Positions 9,339 through 18,612 of a DNA stretch of 64,000 bases are shown here, piece after piece. The first letter of the stretch is position 1; each line of letters begins with the position of its first letter. The position numbers and the translations under genes were made by a program. The stretch lies in the NCBI GenBank assembly GCA_946480085.1, contig CAMLHZ010000001.1:882864-946863 (forward strand). The letters are read 5' to 3'. This DNA is from an uncultured Flavobacteriales bacterium. Lineage in GTDB: Bacteria > Bacteroidota > Bacteroidia > Flavobacteriales > Crocinitomicaceae. The notes under the pieces are model-generated. The model saw only the letters and a list, made by a program, of their open reading frames with translations, had not been told where the DNA came from and did no database searches.

Positions 9339-10031
9339 ATGAAAAAAGTTCTACTTACACTTTCATTGTTTTCGTTTGGTTTAAGTTGGGGACAACGCCA
9401 AATGGATTTCAAAACAACCATTACCTCGCCGGCAAATAACGCGCAGGTGAACCTGAATGAAGTGGTGTTTTTCAATCTGGAGATTGAGAACCAGGGAAAT
9501 GTAAATTTTCTCGCTTCCGATACCTTGAACATTTACGTCGAAATAAATGGTCAGCAAATTATTTTTCAACCGGAGAATATTGATCATTTGATTCGAACCG
9601 GAAATGTGATAAATGCAGGGTCAACTTATTCAATGGCCATGCAAACCGCTTTTTCGAATGGCTATGAGAACACTACGAATCAAATTTGTTTTTTAGTTGC
9701 ACCTGTAAATTCAACGGATGAAATTCAGGAATTGACTATGAACGATAATTCAGATTGTATTTATTTCTCTGTTGTAGAAGACAATGCAGCATTGAATGAA
9801 AATACTGCAGATAACATTTCCATTCTTCCTAATCCTGCGAGTCAATCGTTTTCAATTGATGGATTAGAAGCTAATTCAACATTTCAAATTACGGATGTGA
9901 ATGGAAAGTTGATTTCTGTAGATGAGAATTCCAGCACTGTTGATTGCTCTTCGTGGCCAAATGGCTGTTATCTGGTTCAAATTCAGCAGAACGACGTAAT
10001 GGTGATGAAACGGGTGATCATAAATCACTAA
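9339..10031 (+). CDS. Secreted T9SS cargo protein (type A sorting domain)
   Basis: 230 residues. Signal peptide 1-19 (ends SWGQ). A central beta-sandwich-like domain (about 25-150; ITSPANNAQVNLNEVVFFNL) resembles CARDB/Ig-type modules. The C-terminus is a type A sorting domain: ILPNPASQSFSI, FQITDVNGKLI, CYLVQIQQNDVMVMKRVII. The segment VDCSSWPNGCYLVQI is nearly identical in layout to VDCSAWANGCYLVKL of the preceding protein, so the sorting domains of the two share recent ancestry. It is flanked by a terminator upstream and a hairpin downstream, and is therefore probably monocistronic. Confidence 0.85.
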   Translation: MKKVLLTLSLFSFGLSWGQRQMDFKTTITSPANNAQVNLNEVVFFNLEIENQGNVNFLASDTLNIYVEINGQQIIFQPENIDHLIRTGNVINAGSTYSMAMQTAFSNGYENTTNQICFLVAPVNSTDEIQELTMNDNSDCIYFSVVEDNAALNENTADNISILPNPASQSFSIDGLEANSTFQITDVNGKLISVDENSSTVDCSSWPNGCYLVQIQQNDVMVMKRVIINH

Positions 10032-10045
10032 AATCATAAAAATAG

Positions 10046-10098
10046 AAGCGAAGACGGATTTCTGTAATCTACAGTCTTTCGTCTTTCGTCTTTTGTCT
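10046..10098 (+). repeat. Hairpin with GTCTTTC iterations between the T9SS gene and mtnA
   Basis: CGAAGACG pairs with CGTCTTTCG and CTGTA with TACAG inside it, and the right arm continues as iterated GTCTTTC/GTCTTTT words. It can serve as terminator for the gene ending at 10031; the word repetition suggests an intergenic repeat element of the kind scattered in Bacteroidota genomes. Confidence 0.5.
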
Positions 10099-10099
10099 C

Positions 10100-10107
10100 T
10101 ACTTTTG
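10100..10107 (+). promoter_or_regulatory. TActTTTG box directly before mtnA
   Basis: TACTTTTG matches the -7 consensus and ends four bases before the mtnA ATG at 10112, the same geometry as at mtnC. The -33 region is occupied by the GTCTTTC repeat and shows no exact TTTG at the expected spacing. Confidence 0.45.
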
Positions 10108-10111
10108 CCCC

Positions 10112-11176
10112 ATGAGCAAATTCAGAACTATTTGGACAACACAAGACGGTTATGTTGAAGTAATTGATCAGCGAAAACTTCCGCATGAATGGGTGGTTGA
10201 AAAGTTGATCTCTTATAAAGATGCCGAACGTGCAATCAAGGATATGACAGTTCGTGGTGCACCTTTGATTGGAGCAACTGCGGCTTATGGAATATATTTG
10301 GCAGCTCGTGAAGGAGCAAATATGGAAGAAGCTTTTGCTGCATTACGCGCTTCTCGTCCAACTGCGGTAAACTTGTTTTGGGCGTTAGACCGAATGAAAG
10401 CGAAATTGAATGGCGCTTCCGATTTGGTAGAAACGGCGTGGAATGAAGCTGCTCAAATTGTGGAAGATGATGTAGAAACGTGTCGAATGATTGGTGTTCA
10501 TGGACTTCCGTTGATCGAAGAGATTTCGAAAAGAAAGAATGGTGAAACAGTTCATATTTTGACACATTGCAATGCTGGAATGCTAGGTTGTATTGAATGG
10601 GGAACCATTTCTTCTCCCATTTATCAGGCTGCTGAAAAAGGAATTAAAGTACACGTTTGGGTTGATGAAACGCGTCCGCGCTTACAAGGTGCGAATTTGA
10701 CTTGTTACGAATTGACGCGACACAATATTCCGCATACACTTATTGTAGATAATCAAGGCGGGCATTTGATGCAGCATGGAATGGTAGACATGTGTATTGT
10801 TGGAACGGATAGAACAACACGTCAGGGTGATGTAGCCAATAAGATTGGAACTTACCTGAAAGCGTTGGCCGCACACGATAACAAAATCCCGTTTTATGTG
10901 GCGCTTCCATCTACTACCTTGGATTGGACCATCAACGACGGTTTGAAAGAAATTCCAATTGAGCAACGCAATCAGGATGAGGTGCGTTACATCGTTGGAA
11001 AAAGCAAAGCAACTGGTAAAATGGACGAAGTGTTAATTTGTCCTGAAACTACAGGAGCAAGTAACTACGGTTTTGATGTTACTCCAGCCCGTTTGGTTAC
11101 GGCACTAATTACTGAGCGTGGAGTTTGTGCAGCAAGTGAAGAAGGTTTGGTAGGCTTGTTTCCAGAGCAGAAGTAG
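10112..11176 (+). CDS. mtnA: S-methyl-5-thioribose-1-phosphate isomerase
   Basis: 354 residues, full length for the aIF2B-like MtnA family. Landmarks: RGAP at 48-51, SRPTAVNLFWAL at 81-92, the catalytic Cys153 in THCNAG, DETRPRLQGA at 185-194, and the catalytic Asp233 in GTDRTTRQGDVANKIGTY. It isomerises methylthioribose-1-phosphate to methylthioribulose-1-phosphate, two steps before MtnC. The dehydratase MtnB and the phosphorylase MtnP are not encoded in the window. Confidence 0.96.
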   Translation: MSKFRTIWTTQDGYVEVIDQRKLPHEWVVEKLISYKDAERAIKDMTVRGAPLIGATAAYGIYLAAREGANMEEAFAALRASRPTAVNLFWALDRMKAKLNGASDLVETAWNEAAQIVEDDVETCRMIGVHGLPLIEEISKRKNGETVHILTHCNAGMLGCIEWGTISSPIYQAAEKGIKVHVWVDETRPRLQGANLTCYELTRHNIPHTLIVDNQGGHLMQHGMVDMCIVGTDRTTRQGDVANKIGTYLKALAAHDNKIPFYVALPSTTLDWTINDGLKEIPIEQRNQDEVRYIVGKSKATGKMDEVLICPETTGASNYGFDVTPARLVTALITERGVCAASEEGLVGLFPEQK

Positions 11177-11219
11177 CATTTAAAATAGAATTGCTATTTT
11201 TCGGGAATTCAATTCTTGT

Positions 11220-11708
11220 ATGAAGCACCTGCTGTTGTTTATTTCGATTGGCATGCTGTCCAGCTCATTTGCGCAGCTCATGACAAATTATGATGACAGT
11301 TTATTGGTTGTCAAAACACCCGAGTGGAAATTTCAATCAGGATTTATTGGCGATTCAATAGTTGTTTTTCACGCTGTTGAGCGTTTGCAAGAGCCCTCAA
11401 AAGAATTCAGTGCCCGACAACGCGATAGCATAACATCGGCTTGGCTTAAGGTTCATCGCGCAGAATTTTTTGGAAGACGATTTTATTTGAATGGAAATGA
11501 TGATTTTGTCTTCCAACAACGTATTAGTTGTGGAGTTGGAGCTACCAGCTATCAGTTTACACCTTTTCAATTCACATCAGGGGCATTCGAAATTTATTGG
11601 TCGGAAACGCCTTGGGAAGGAGTGCTAAGCAAACACCGATGCACTTATGTAATTTTAGAACTTTCTCACAAAGTGATGGTTTGGAAACGCATTCCTTCAG
11701 TTGAGTAA
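11220..11708 (+). CDS. Hypothetical exported protein
   Basis: 162 residues with a signal peptide (1-18, ending SFAQ). The mature part is mixed alpha/beta with two cysteines and no family I recognise. It follows mtnA by 43 bases and ends at a strong hairpin terminator shared with the convergent gene. It could be cotranscribed with mtnA, but nothing links it to methionine salvage. Confidence 0.72.
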   Translation: MKHLLLFISIGMLSSSFAQLMTNYDDSLLVVKTPEWKFQSGFIGDSIVVFHAVERLQEPSKEFSARQRDSITSAWLKVHRAEFFGRRFYLNGNDDFVFQQRISCGVGATSYQFTPFQFTSGAFEIYWSETPWEGVLSKHRCTYVILELSHKVMVWKRIPSVE

Positions 11709-11714
11709 AAATAA

Positions 11715-11746
11715 AAAACCGTGAATCTAAATGGATCCACGGTTTT
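11715..11746. terminator. Bidirectional intrinsic terminator
   Basis: AAAACCGTG (11715-11723) pairs with CACGGTTTT (11738-11746), with further pairing inside across one mismatch. A on the left and T on the right make it work for both converging genes (ending at 11708 and 11765). Confidence 0.85.
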
Positions 11747-11764
11747 CGTTTTAAGTTGAATGAA

Positions 11765-14611
11765 TTAGTTTTTCACGATTCGTTTCACATACTTGTTTGT
11801 TCCGTCAACAATCGAAACCATGAATACGTTTCCTTTGAACGCATCCAAAGAAATTTCAGTTTCACCGTTAATTCCGGATTGTTCAAACAACAAGCGTCCT
11901 TCAATATCATAAATAGCTATAGAGGCAGTTGGATTTACCAAACCGTCAATCTTAAATAAATTGTTCGTTGGGTTCGGATAAACCAACACATTGTCCAATT
12001 TACTTTCGATCGTTGCCAGATCTTCTTCAATCGGGTCGAAATCAATTCCACATCCTCCAGCATTCAGGTTGAAGTTGTTTTTAATGATCTCACACTTTGC
12101 GAACAAACTATTTGGAGCTTGATCGAGTGTTGTTACAACGTTAGTATCGTTACTGATAACGTATGCGATATCGTAAATAACTGTATCGCCAATAAGTAAT
12201 TTTTGGAATCCCGTGGAAGCGATGAATCTTCTGTCGCCCGGAGGATTAGAAATTGAACCCGTACCTGTAGGTTCTGCCTCCGACCATGTAAATCCAGGAT
12301 CAACACCTTCTGTTCCATAGTTTACCGGATCTGAATCTCCAGGGAAAACATAATGTGCTTCAATGGTTGTTGTTCCTGCATTTCCAGGGAAACCGGTTCC
12401 TCCGAAGAACACCTGATCACCAAATCTCCACAAACCATTTAAATAGTTGTTGTATTGATTGTACACGTTCGGATCAGCTTGTGAAGCAGGTGCAAAATTG
12501 GAAAAGTAAACGGAGTATTCCAGTCCCTTATATTCGTTATCAATTTGAGAATCCGAAAAGCCATAACCGTTAACCGAACCATTTTGTGAAACTCCAATTG
12601 GATTGTCTAGCCCATCTGGTTCCATTTTAGTTCCTTTTAAGACCATTATTCCTGAAGCTGGACATTTATCTTTGAACCCAATAATTCCACTATTGTTGCT
12701 GTCATATAACTGACCATTATAGTTGTAAACCAATCCCAAGTTTACATGTGTTCCAATGTAATCGTTATTGTAATAGCCTAAATCCTGATCTGCGTATGTA
12801 CCCAATCTGAAAATTCCAAAATTCTCTACACGAGAGAAATAAAGTGATTTATTGAAGATTGTATTTTCGTATGATTCAGAGGTGTCGCAGTCAAACCAAT
12901 ACTTGTATGAATGTGTTTCAATAGAAGCAGAGTGAGAAGTATTTGGATTGTCATGAGTTATACTGAAGAAACAGTAATCTCCGTAAATGGAAGGATAGTC
13001 ACCTTGATACGGTTCGTAAATGTTGTTTGCATTGATATCTACGAAAGCGGCTAATATCTCAGCCTGACCAAGAGAAACATCTCCATGTGCAGGCCAATTT
13101 CTAATTCCATGAGGAGCGACATAGTTTGCGGTTCCATTGGCCAAGGAGTCCAAATGGTCTTCAATCATTTCCCGTGTTACAAAAAATCCACGGTTGTATC
13201 GGTCTGAAACCAAATCTGTATACATTCCATTCGTAGTATAAGGTCCAGGAAGAAACTGCGGTTCAAACATAGAGCTGTTCATTCCCAAAGTATCAAAGGA
13301 GCTAACACTGAGGCCTTCGTAGAAATTCGCCATGGTATAAACAACAGGAATACTGTCATTATAATATATTCCTGAAGTGTTATTGTTTTTATGTGGAAAG
13401 AACTGATTCCCTAATCCAAGATCTACAGTGATGTTGTTTACTTTGTTCTGGTAATGGAATTCTTGTGTAGGCGATGTAAGCGGAGTCGATTTGAAAAATT
13501 CGATACTAACTGGCTGAGGCGTAATTTGATCATTTCCATCATAGAATGAGTTCACTTGATTTTCATCACTCAATGAACCAAGTAGTGCAAGTCCTCCATT
13601 GAAAGTGAAAACATCAAGGTTTTTTTGCAGTGGTGTTGCAATCGAATCAACCATGTTGAATGCAAGATCGAACTTTCTGTAATATGTTTTTGTGGCAGGA
13701 TTATAAGTGATAAACTGGTGTAAATGATTGTCGAGCAGTCCAAATTCAACGGAATTCAAAGCTGATGGATCTGGAATGGCAGTTGAGTTCACTATATTGA
13801 AAGAACTGTTTAATTCAAAGAGGTCAGAATTGTTGTGGACGAATAAATTCCCATTTGGAAGTACCAACAAATTACATGAGCCAGAAGTATTTGCATTTAA
13901 AGCGTGAACAGCGTATGTACTTGCTGCCGTTCTTTCAAAAAGTTGTTTTGTACCACTTACAAACGTCGAAACTTCCTTTCCATTGAAAAGAATTACTTTT
14001 CCGCCATCTTTCCCGTTTTGTGTACCGGAAATATTCCCAATGGCGGTTAATGCACCATCAACAAGTTCTTCAGTAGTGGAGTTTAAGGTTTGAACGTCGA
14101 ATGTTGTTCTGTAAAGACCATTAGAAGATTTAACCCCGTAATTGACAAGTTGGTTTCCGTTTCGAATCGTGCTTACAAAAGCTTGTTTGAAAGTTGCAGG
14201 ATTCAAATAGTCACCCGTTTCTGCGCCCGTTGCTTTGTTGTATTTCAGCACATAATAATTCATTGCGGTACTTGAATTCGCCAATGAAAATGTGATGATT
14301 CGATCTGTTCCTTCATCGAAAACTCCTGTAATTAGAGGAGTTACTCCGGTTAATCCTGTTGTTCCATAATTGAATTGAGTTACGGTAAGAACATCACCAT
14401 TTTTATCAATGGAGGAAGTGGTTACTAATAGTTCATTACTAGCATTCATTTCCGCTCGAACCAAATCGATTTCCTGATTGGTTTGTTCCAATGCAAAGCT
14501 CTGGTAAACCCGTAAAGTATTATAGTAATGATTGTAAGATCTTTTGAATTGAGCATTAGCACTGAAGGATACAGTGGTCGCAATGCATGCAATGATAAGG
14601 TGGAGTTTCAT
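11765..14611 (-). CDS. Large T9SS-secreted protein, unknown function
   Basis: 948 residues. Signal peptide 1-21 (ends ANAQ). The N-terminal third resembles a repetitive beta-propeller-like segment (recurrent short beta strands with polar turns). The central region has the layout EAEILAAFVDINANNIYEP, GDYPSIYGDYCFF and Asn/Asp-rich turns, seen in a family of large Bacteroidota surface proteins of unknown function. The last 75 residues are a type A sorting domain (VLVYPNPTNNLFKI, IAIYDIEGRLLFE, NKYVKRIVKN). It is convergent with the gene at 11220 and divergent from 14730. A weak promoter-like TTG-N20-TACTTTTA lies upstream. Confidence 0.88.
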   Translation of the reverse strand: MKLHLIIACIATTVSFSANAQFKRSYNHYYNTLRVYQSFALEQTNQEIDLVRAEMNASNELLVTTSSIDKNGDVLTVTQFNYGTTGLTGVTPLITGVFDEGTDRIITFSLANSSTAMNYYVLKYNKATGAETGDYLNPATFKQAFVSTIRNGNQLVNYGVKSSNGLYRTTFDVQTLNSTTEELVDGALTAIGNISGTQNGKDGGKVILFNGKEVSTFVSGTKQLFERTAASTYAVHALNANTSGSCNLLVLPNGNLFVHNNSDLFELNSSFNIVNSTAIPDPSALNSVEFGLLDNHLHQFITYNPATKTYYRKFDLAFNMVDSIATPLQKNLDVFTFNGGLALLGSLSDENQVNSFYDGNDQITPQPVSIEFFKSTPLTSPTQEFHYQNKVNNITVDLGLGNQFFPHKNNNTSGIYYNDSIPVVYTMANFYEGLSVSSFDTLGMNSSMFEPQFLPGPYTTNGMYTDLVSDRYNRGFFVTREMIEDHLDSLANGTANYVAPHGIRNWPAHGDVSLGQAEILAAFVDINANNIYEPYQGDYPSIYGDYCFFSITHDNPNTSHSASIETHSYKYWFDCDTSESYENTIFNKSLYFSRVENFGIFRLGTYADQDLGYYNNDYIGTHVNLGLVYNYNGQLYDSNNSGIIGFKDKCPASGIMVLKGTKMEPDGLDNPIGVSQNGSVNGYGFSDSQIDNEYKGLEYSVYFSNFAPASQADPNVYNQYNNYLNGLWRFGDQVFFGGTGFPGNAGTTTIEAHYVFPGDSDPVNYGTEGVDPGFTWSEAEPTGTGSISNPPGDRRFIASTGFQKLLIGDTVIYDIAYVISNDTNVVTTLDQAPNSLFAKCEIIKNNFNLNAGGCGIDFDPIEEDLATIESKLDNVLVYPNPTNNLFKIDGLVNPTASIAIYDIEGRLLFEQSGINGETEISLDAFKGNVFMVSIVDGTNKYVKRIVKN

Positions 14612-14729
14612 AAGTGATTTATTTTGCTGTAAAAGTAATAGAGACGTTTGTATAAATCAACGAATTAAATTGAAAATTGGTTGGTCCATAAGGATGTTTT
14701 TCACTAACTTATTTAAGAAACAATGAGTT

Positions 14730-16010
14730 ATGAATGAAAAATACCTTCATTTCATCTGGAAATCGAAGCGATTACTGACCACTGAATTGAGCACTACCAC
14801 TGGAGAAAACATAATCATCAGGAGCTTTGGTGAATACAACTTTGATTCTGGTCCTGATTTCTTTAACGGTTCAGTTCAGCTTGGAGATTTGGCACTGCAT
14901 GGCAACATAGAAATGCATGTAAATTCTTCTGATTGGATGAAACACGGACATCAACATGATTCCGCATACAACAACGTAATTCTTCATGTGGTTTATAATC
15001 ACGACATGGAGATCTTGGTAAATGGACAGCCGCTTCCAACCTTGGAATTGAAATACCTGATCGATTGGAAGCATTTTAACGAATCTCCTCACAAACTCGA
15101 ATTCCAGAATAACATTCCATGCGATAAACATCTGTATGTAGTTTCTGAGAATGCAATCGATGGACAGTTGAAAAGAAATACACACGACAGATTGCAACGG
15201 AAATCAACGGAACTTGATGAACTGTTTGTAAGTTTGAATCTCAGCATTCACGAGCTCTTATTTTATAGTCTTCTTAGGGCATTCGGCGGGAAATTAAATG
15301 CGCTTCCATTCATTGAATTGGCTAATCGAATTCCAGTGTATCATTTTCTCAGATCTACTTTATCCATAAGAGAATCTATTTTGCTTGGCGCTTCGGGATT
15401 TCTGGAAGATTCGTTCGACCATGAATATGAACGCTTGCTGAAAAGCGATTGGGCATTTCAGAAACACCGTTTAACACTCAGCAATCTTGAATCTTCGTCA
15501 CTGAAATTCAAGGGAGCCAGACCAGGTAGTTTTCCTGCGCTTCGTTTGGTTCAGTTCGCGAATTTTTCAGATCGCTTTGACTGGTCTTATCATTTTTGGA
15601 CCGAAGAGCCCGCTGAAATTCTAAACTTGTTCCTCAAATCATTAACCGTTAAAACACACGACTATTGGTCGGAACATTATCATTTAGGCAAGAAAAAACG
15701 TAAACCAGATTCGGGTTCGTTATCGAAAGAAATGGCAGAAAACATTGTCATAAATGCAGTTGTTCCCTTTTTGTTTTGGTACGGACAAAAGCATGGAAAC
15801 ATTTCACTTCTCAACAAAGCCGTTGAATTGCTGGAGCTGATTCCACAGGAGAAAAACAAGATTGTTGAACGCTGGCAGAAATTGATCATCTACCCGAACA
15901 ATGCCCGTTTTGGACAAGCTATTCTGGAACTCAATAATCAATGGTGCACACCCAAAAAATGCCTGAATTGTCTGATTGGAAAAGAGGTCTTGAATCTAAC
16001 GCAACAATAG
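14730..16010 (+). CDS. DUF2851 family protein
   Basis: 426 residues, the normal length for DUF2851 (PF11013), a family nearly confined to Bacteroidota. Diagnostic stretches: GPDFFNGSVQLGDLALHGNI, then WMKHGHQHDSAYNNVILHVV in the N-terminal third. The C-terminus has a CTPKKCLNC cysteine cluster that may bind metal. There is no signal peptide, so it is probably cytosolic. Function is not known. The downstream lipoprotein starts 42 bases later on the same strand. Confidence 0.92.
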   Translation: MNEKYLHFIWKSKRLLTTELSTTTGENIIIRSFGEYNFDSGPDFFNGSVQLGDLALHGNIEMHVNSSDWMKHGHQHDSAYNNVILHVVYNHDMEILVNGQPLPTLELKYLIDWKHFNESPHKLEFQNNIPCDKHLYVVSENAIDGQLKRNTHDRLQRKSTELDELFVSLNLSIHELLFYSLLRAFGGKLNALPFIELANRIPVYHFLRSTLSIRESILLGASGFLEDSFDHEYERLLKSDWAFQKHRLTLSNLESSSLKFKGARPGSFPALRLVQFANFSDRFDWSYHFWTEEPAEILNLFLKSLTVKTHDYWSEHYHLGKKKRKPDSGSLSKEMAENIVINAVVPFLFWYGQKHGNISLLNKAVELLELIPQEKNKIVERWQKLIIYPNNARFGQAILELNNQWCTPKKCLNCLIGKEVLNLTQQ

Positions 16011-16052
16011 CTGAAAGAATATGTGTACCTTCGTATCACTAACTCGATTTCT

Positions 16053-16544
16053 ATGAAAAAATTACTTTTTGCTTTACCATTTTTAATGCTTTTAACGGCT
16101 TGTCCAATTGGTTTGGATTATGCTCCCGGCAAAGTAGGAACCGAGGCTGTTGACACACGTTTGGAAGGAACTTGGGTTCTGGATCCTAGCACTCCAGATC
16201 ATGAAGTGACGAAAGTGACATTTAAGAAACAGAATAAATTTGCTTACATGGTTACGGTTGAAGAGCGTGGCGAAATGTATGCGATGGAGACAGATGAATA
16301 CTTCATGTATCAAACTGTTATTGATGGTTTGAACGTGATGTACCTGAAACCTTCTAATGAAGATAAATACTATTTGTACCAGTTTGAACTTGATGGAAAA
16401 CAGTTGATCGTTGGTGATATTTCTTTGTTGGATGGAGGAACTGATGCCTTGACTTCTACAGAATCTTTGAGACAACAAATTGCAACATCTAAGTCGATGG
16501 AGGAATTTAAAAGTATTGGAAAATACGTTTTTAATAAAAAATAG
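16053..16544 (+). CDS. Hypothetical lipoprotein
   Basis: 163 residues. The ATG at 16053 is chosen because it gives a clean lipoprotein signal peptide (LLTAC, Cys18); a start at 16023 would add ten unlikely residues. The mature protein has a GTWVLDP start followed by beta strands, the outline of a lipocalin-like fold common in Bacteroidota lipoproteins, but the family is not certain. It is followed five bases later by a small PspC gene. Confidence 0.78.
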   Translation: MKKLLFALPFLMLLTACPIGLDYAPGKVGTEAVDTRLEGTWVLDPSTPDHEVTKVTFKKQNKFAYMVTVEERGEMYAMETDEYFMYQTVIDGLNVMYLKPSNEDKYYLYQFELDGKQLIVGDISLLDGGTDALTSTESLRQQIATSKSMEEFKSIGKYVFNKK

Positions 16545-16549
16545 GAACC

Positions 16550-16786
16550 GTGAAAAGAACCTTGCAAAAAATAGCTTTCTTCTTTGAAATGCGCTCTTTC
16601 GGAGTGTGTGATTGGTGGGCCTCTAAATTGGGAATTCAATCCAGTAAAGTGCGTTTGGGGTTTATTTATGCAACATGCATTGGTTTAGGCTCACCCCTTA
16701 TTCCATATCTGATTATGGCATGGATTCTTGAACACAAACACTATTTCAAAATTAAGTCGAAGAAAAGATCAATCTGGGAATTGTAA
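16550..16786 (+). CDS. Small PspC-domain membrane protein, GTG start
   Basis: 78 residues starting at GTG. The sequence after residue 13 matches a minimal PspC domain: GVCDWWASKLGIQSSKVRLG, then a hydrophobic helix ending PYLIMAWIL. PspC-domain proteins are small inner-membrane proteins linked to envelope stress; this one consists of the domain alone. It lies five bases after the lipoprotein gene and one base before the next ATG, so the three form an operon. Confidence 0.82.
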   Translation: MKRTLQKIAFFFEMRSFGVCDWWASKLGIQSSKVRLGFIYATCIGLGSPLIPYLIMAWILEHKHYFKIKSKKRSIWEL

Positions 16787-16787
16787 A

Positions 16788-17684
16788 ATGAAGGTTTTAA
16801 TTACTGGCTCTAATGGTCTTCTTGGGCAAAAACTGGTAAAACGATGCTTAAAGCACAACATCAGTTTTGTTGCTACTTCCAAAGGCGAAAACAGGAATCC
16901 GAATTGTACTCACGAAAACTATGTTTCTGTCGACATACAAAATGCGAATGAAATAATTGAGTTGATTGCTAACGTTCATCCCGATGCAATCATTCATACT
17001 GCGGCCATCACCAATGTTGATTATTGCGAAGATCACTCGGAAGAATGTCACAATGTGAATGTAGAAAGTGTTAGAACCTTGTTTGAACTTTCACGCAAAC
17101 AGAACATTCATTTTCAACTGCTTTCTACCGATTTTGTCTTCAATGGTGAAAAAGGAAATTATTCTGAAATTGATGAGGTAGATCCGCTTAGTATTTATGC
17201 AAAATCGAAAGTTGACGCTGAACACATTCTCTTGAGCAGTGATTATGACAATTGGTCTATTGCAAGAACCATCATTGTTTACGGAACCGGAGAAAATTTG
17301 TCACGCTCAAATATGATTCTTTGGGCTTTAACGGCGTTGCCTCAAAATCAACCCATGAATTTGGTGAATGATCAGTTTAGAGCACCAACTTGGGCAGATG
17401 ATCTGGCTTTTGGTTGTATGGAGATTGTTCTAAGAAAGGAAAAAGGCATTTTTCACTTGTCCGGACCAGAAACACTTTCGGTGAGTGAAATTGTGCGCAG
17501 AATTGCAAAACACATCGGAGCTGATGAAAGTTTGATCAACGAGATTTCTTCATCAACACTAAATCAGGCAGCGAAACGTCCACCAAAAACCGGTTTCAAT
17601 TTAACTAAAGCTCATTCCAAATTAGGATACAAACCAAAAACGATCGAAGAGACTATTGATTTGCTGTTGAGTGAATTAGGTTAG
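16788..17684 (+). CDS. NAD(P)-dependent sugar-nucleotide reductase, RmlD-like SDR
   Basis: 298 residues. The ATG at 16788 follows the previous stop by one base and opens directly on the Rossmann strand MKVLITGSNGLLGQ. Other landmarks: IHTAAITNVDYCE, the STDFVFNG segment and the catalytic Tyr/Lys pair in SIYAKSKVDAE. This is the RmlD_sub_bind type (PF04321), which includes dTDP-4-dehydrorhamnose reductase. No other rhamnose genes are nearby, so the real substrate is uncertain. Confidence 0.82.
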   Translation: MKVLITGSNGLLGQKLVKRCLKHNISFVATSKGENRNPNCTHENYVSVDIQNANEIIELIANVHPDAIIHTAAITNVDYCEDHSEECHNVNVESVRTLFELSRKQNIHFQLLSTDFVFNGEKGNYSEIDEVDPLSIYAKSKVDAEHILLSSDYDNWSIARTIIVYGTGENLSRSNMILWALTALPQNQPMNLVNDQFRAPTWADDLAFGCMEIVLRKEKGIFHLSGPETLSVSEIVRRIAKHIGADESLINEISSSTLNQAAKRPPKTGFNLTKAHSKLGYKPKTIEETIDLLLSELG

Positions 17685-17751
17685 TTTGTTATTCCCGTAT
17701 TTTTTCGTTTTTCAGAATTTTTTGCTAGTTTGGGCGACCAATTATTCGCTC

Positions 17752-18612
17752 ATGTCTAACACACTGAAATTCTCAAAGTCTAACCTACGCGGTTCACTCA
17801 TACTTCTTGGCATTATTGCGATTGTTTTCGTACTTCCCGACCTTATTCGTTACTATTCAAATGAAGAGATTATTTCCTTTCAGTCATTGACTTCTGAAGA
17901 AAAGGAAGCGATCAAAAAGCTTAAACATAAAGAGCGTAGAAATTACTCATTTCGTGGTGAGACTTCCCGATACGTTGTTCCACCTGAGAAATTTAATCCG
18001 GATGACTATTCGGTGGAACAATGGATGTTTTTAGGATTGTCGCGGAAGCAAGCTAATGTTTTGGTGAAATGGCACATTAACTCCAATGAAGATTTGAAAA
18101 ATGTTTTCGTGGTGAATGATGAGTTGTATAACCTGATCAAAGATTCTACATTCTATACACCAAAATTTAAGCAGGAATCGAAATACAAGCAAGAGGAAAC
18201 TCCTCGTCTCCAAAAAAGAGTTGATTTGAATTCAGCATCTATGGAGGAATTAATGGAAATAAAAGGAGTTGGAGAATACTTCGCCAAACAGATCATGTGG
18301 AAACGAGAAAAGTTTGGTGGTTTTGTCAGTTTTGATCAACTGAAAGACATCAAGCATGTAGATGATGAAAAATTAGAGACATGGAAAACACAAGCGTTCT
18401 TGAATGAAAAACATCTTAAGAAGATCAATATAAACACCGCTACAGCAGAAGAGTTTAAAGCTCATCCTTATATTTCTTGGAATTTGGCAAATTCTCTCGT
18501 AAAATTGCGCTCCCAAGTTGGGCATTATTCCAAAGTGGAAGATGTGAGAAAATCTGTATTGATGACAGATGATCTTTATGAGAAATTGAAGTACTATTTA
18601 GTTGTAGAATGA
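17752..18612 (+). CDS. Helix-hairpin-helix (ComEA-like) protein with N-terminal membrane anchor
   Basis: 286 residues from the ATG at 17752; an in-frame extension back to 17686 is hydrophobic and lacks a good start. One transmembrane segment (about residues 12-30) is followed by three helix-hairpin-helix units: one around FLGLSRKQANVLVKW, one as DLNSASMEELMEIKGVGEYF and one as ININTATAEEF. ComEA binds incoming DNA during transformation; Bacteroidota carry several such proteins and a DNA-uptake role is only inferred. Its stop overlaps the apt start by four bases. Confidence 0.85.
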   Translation: MSNTLKFSKSNLRGSLILLGIIAIVFVLPDLIRYYSNEEIISFQSLTSEEKEAIKKLKHKERRNYSFRGETSRYVVPPEKFNPDDYSVEQWMFLGLSRKQANVLVKWHINSNEDLKNVFVVNDELYNLIKDSTFYTPKFKQESKYKQEETPRLQKRVDLNSASMEELMEIKGVGEYFAKQIMWKREKFGGFVSFDQLKDIKHVDDEKLETWKTQAFLNEKHLKKININTATAEEFKAHPYISWNLANSLVKLRSQVGHYSKVEDVRKSVLMTDDLYEKLKYYLVVE

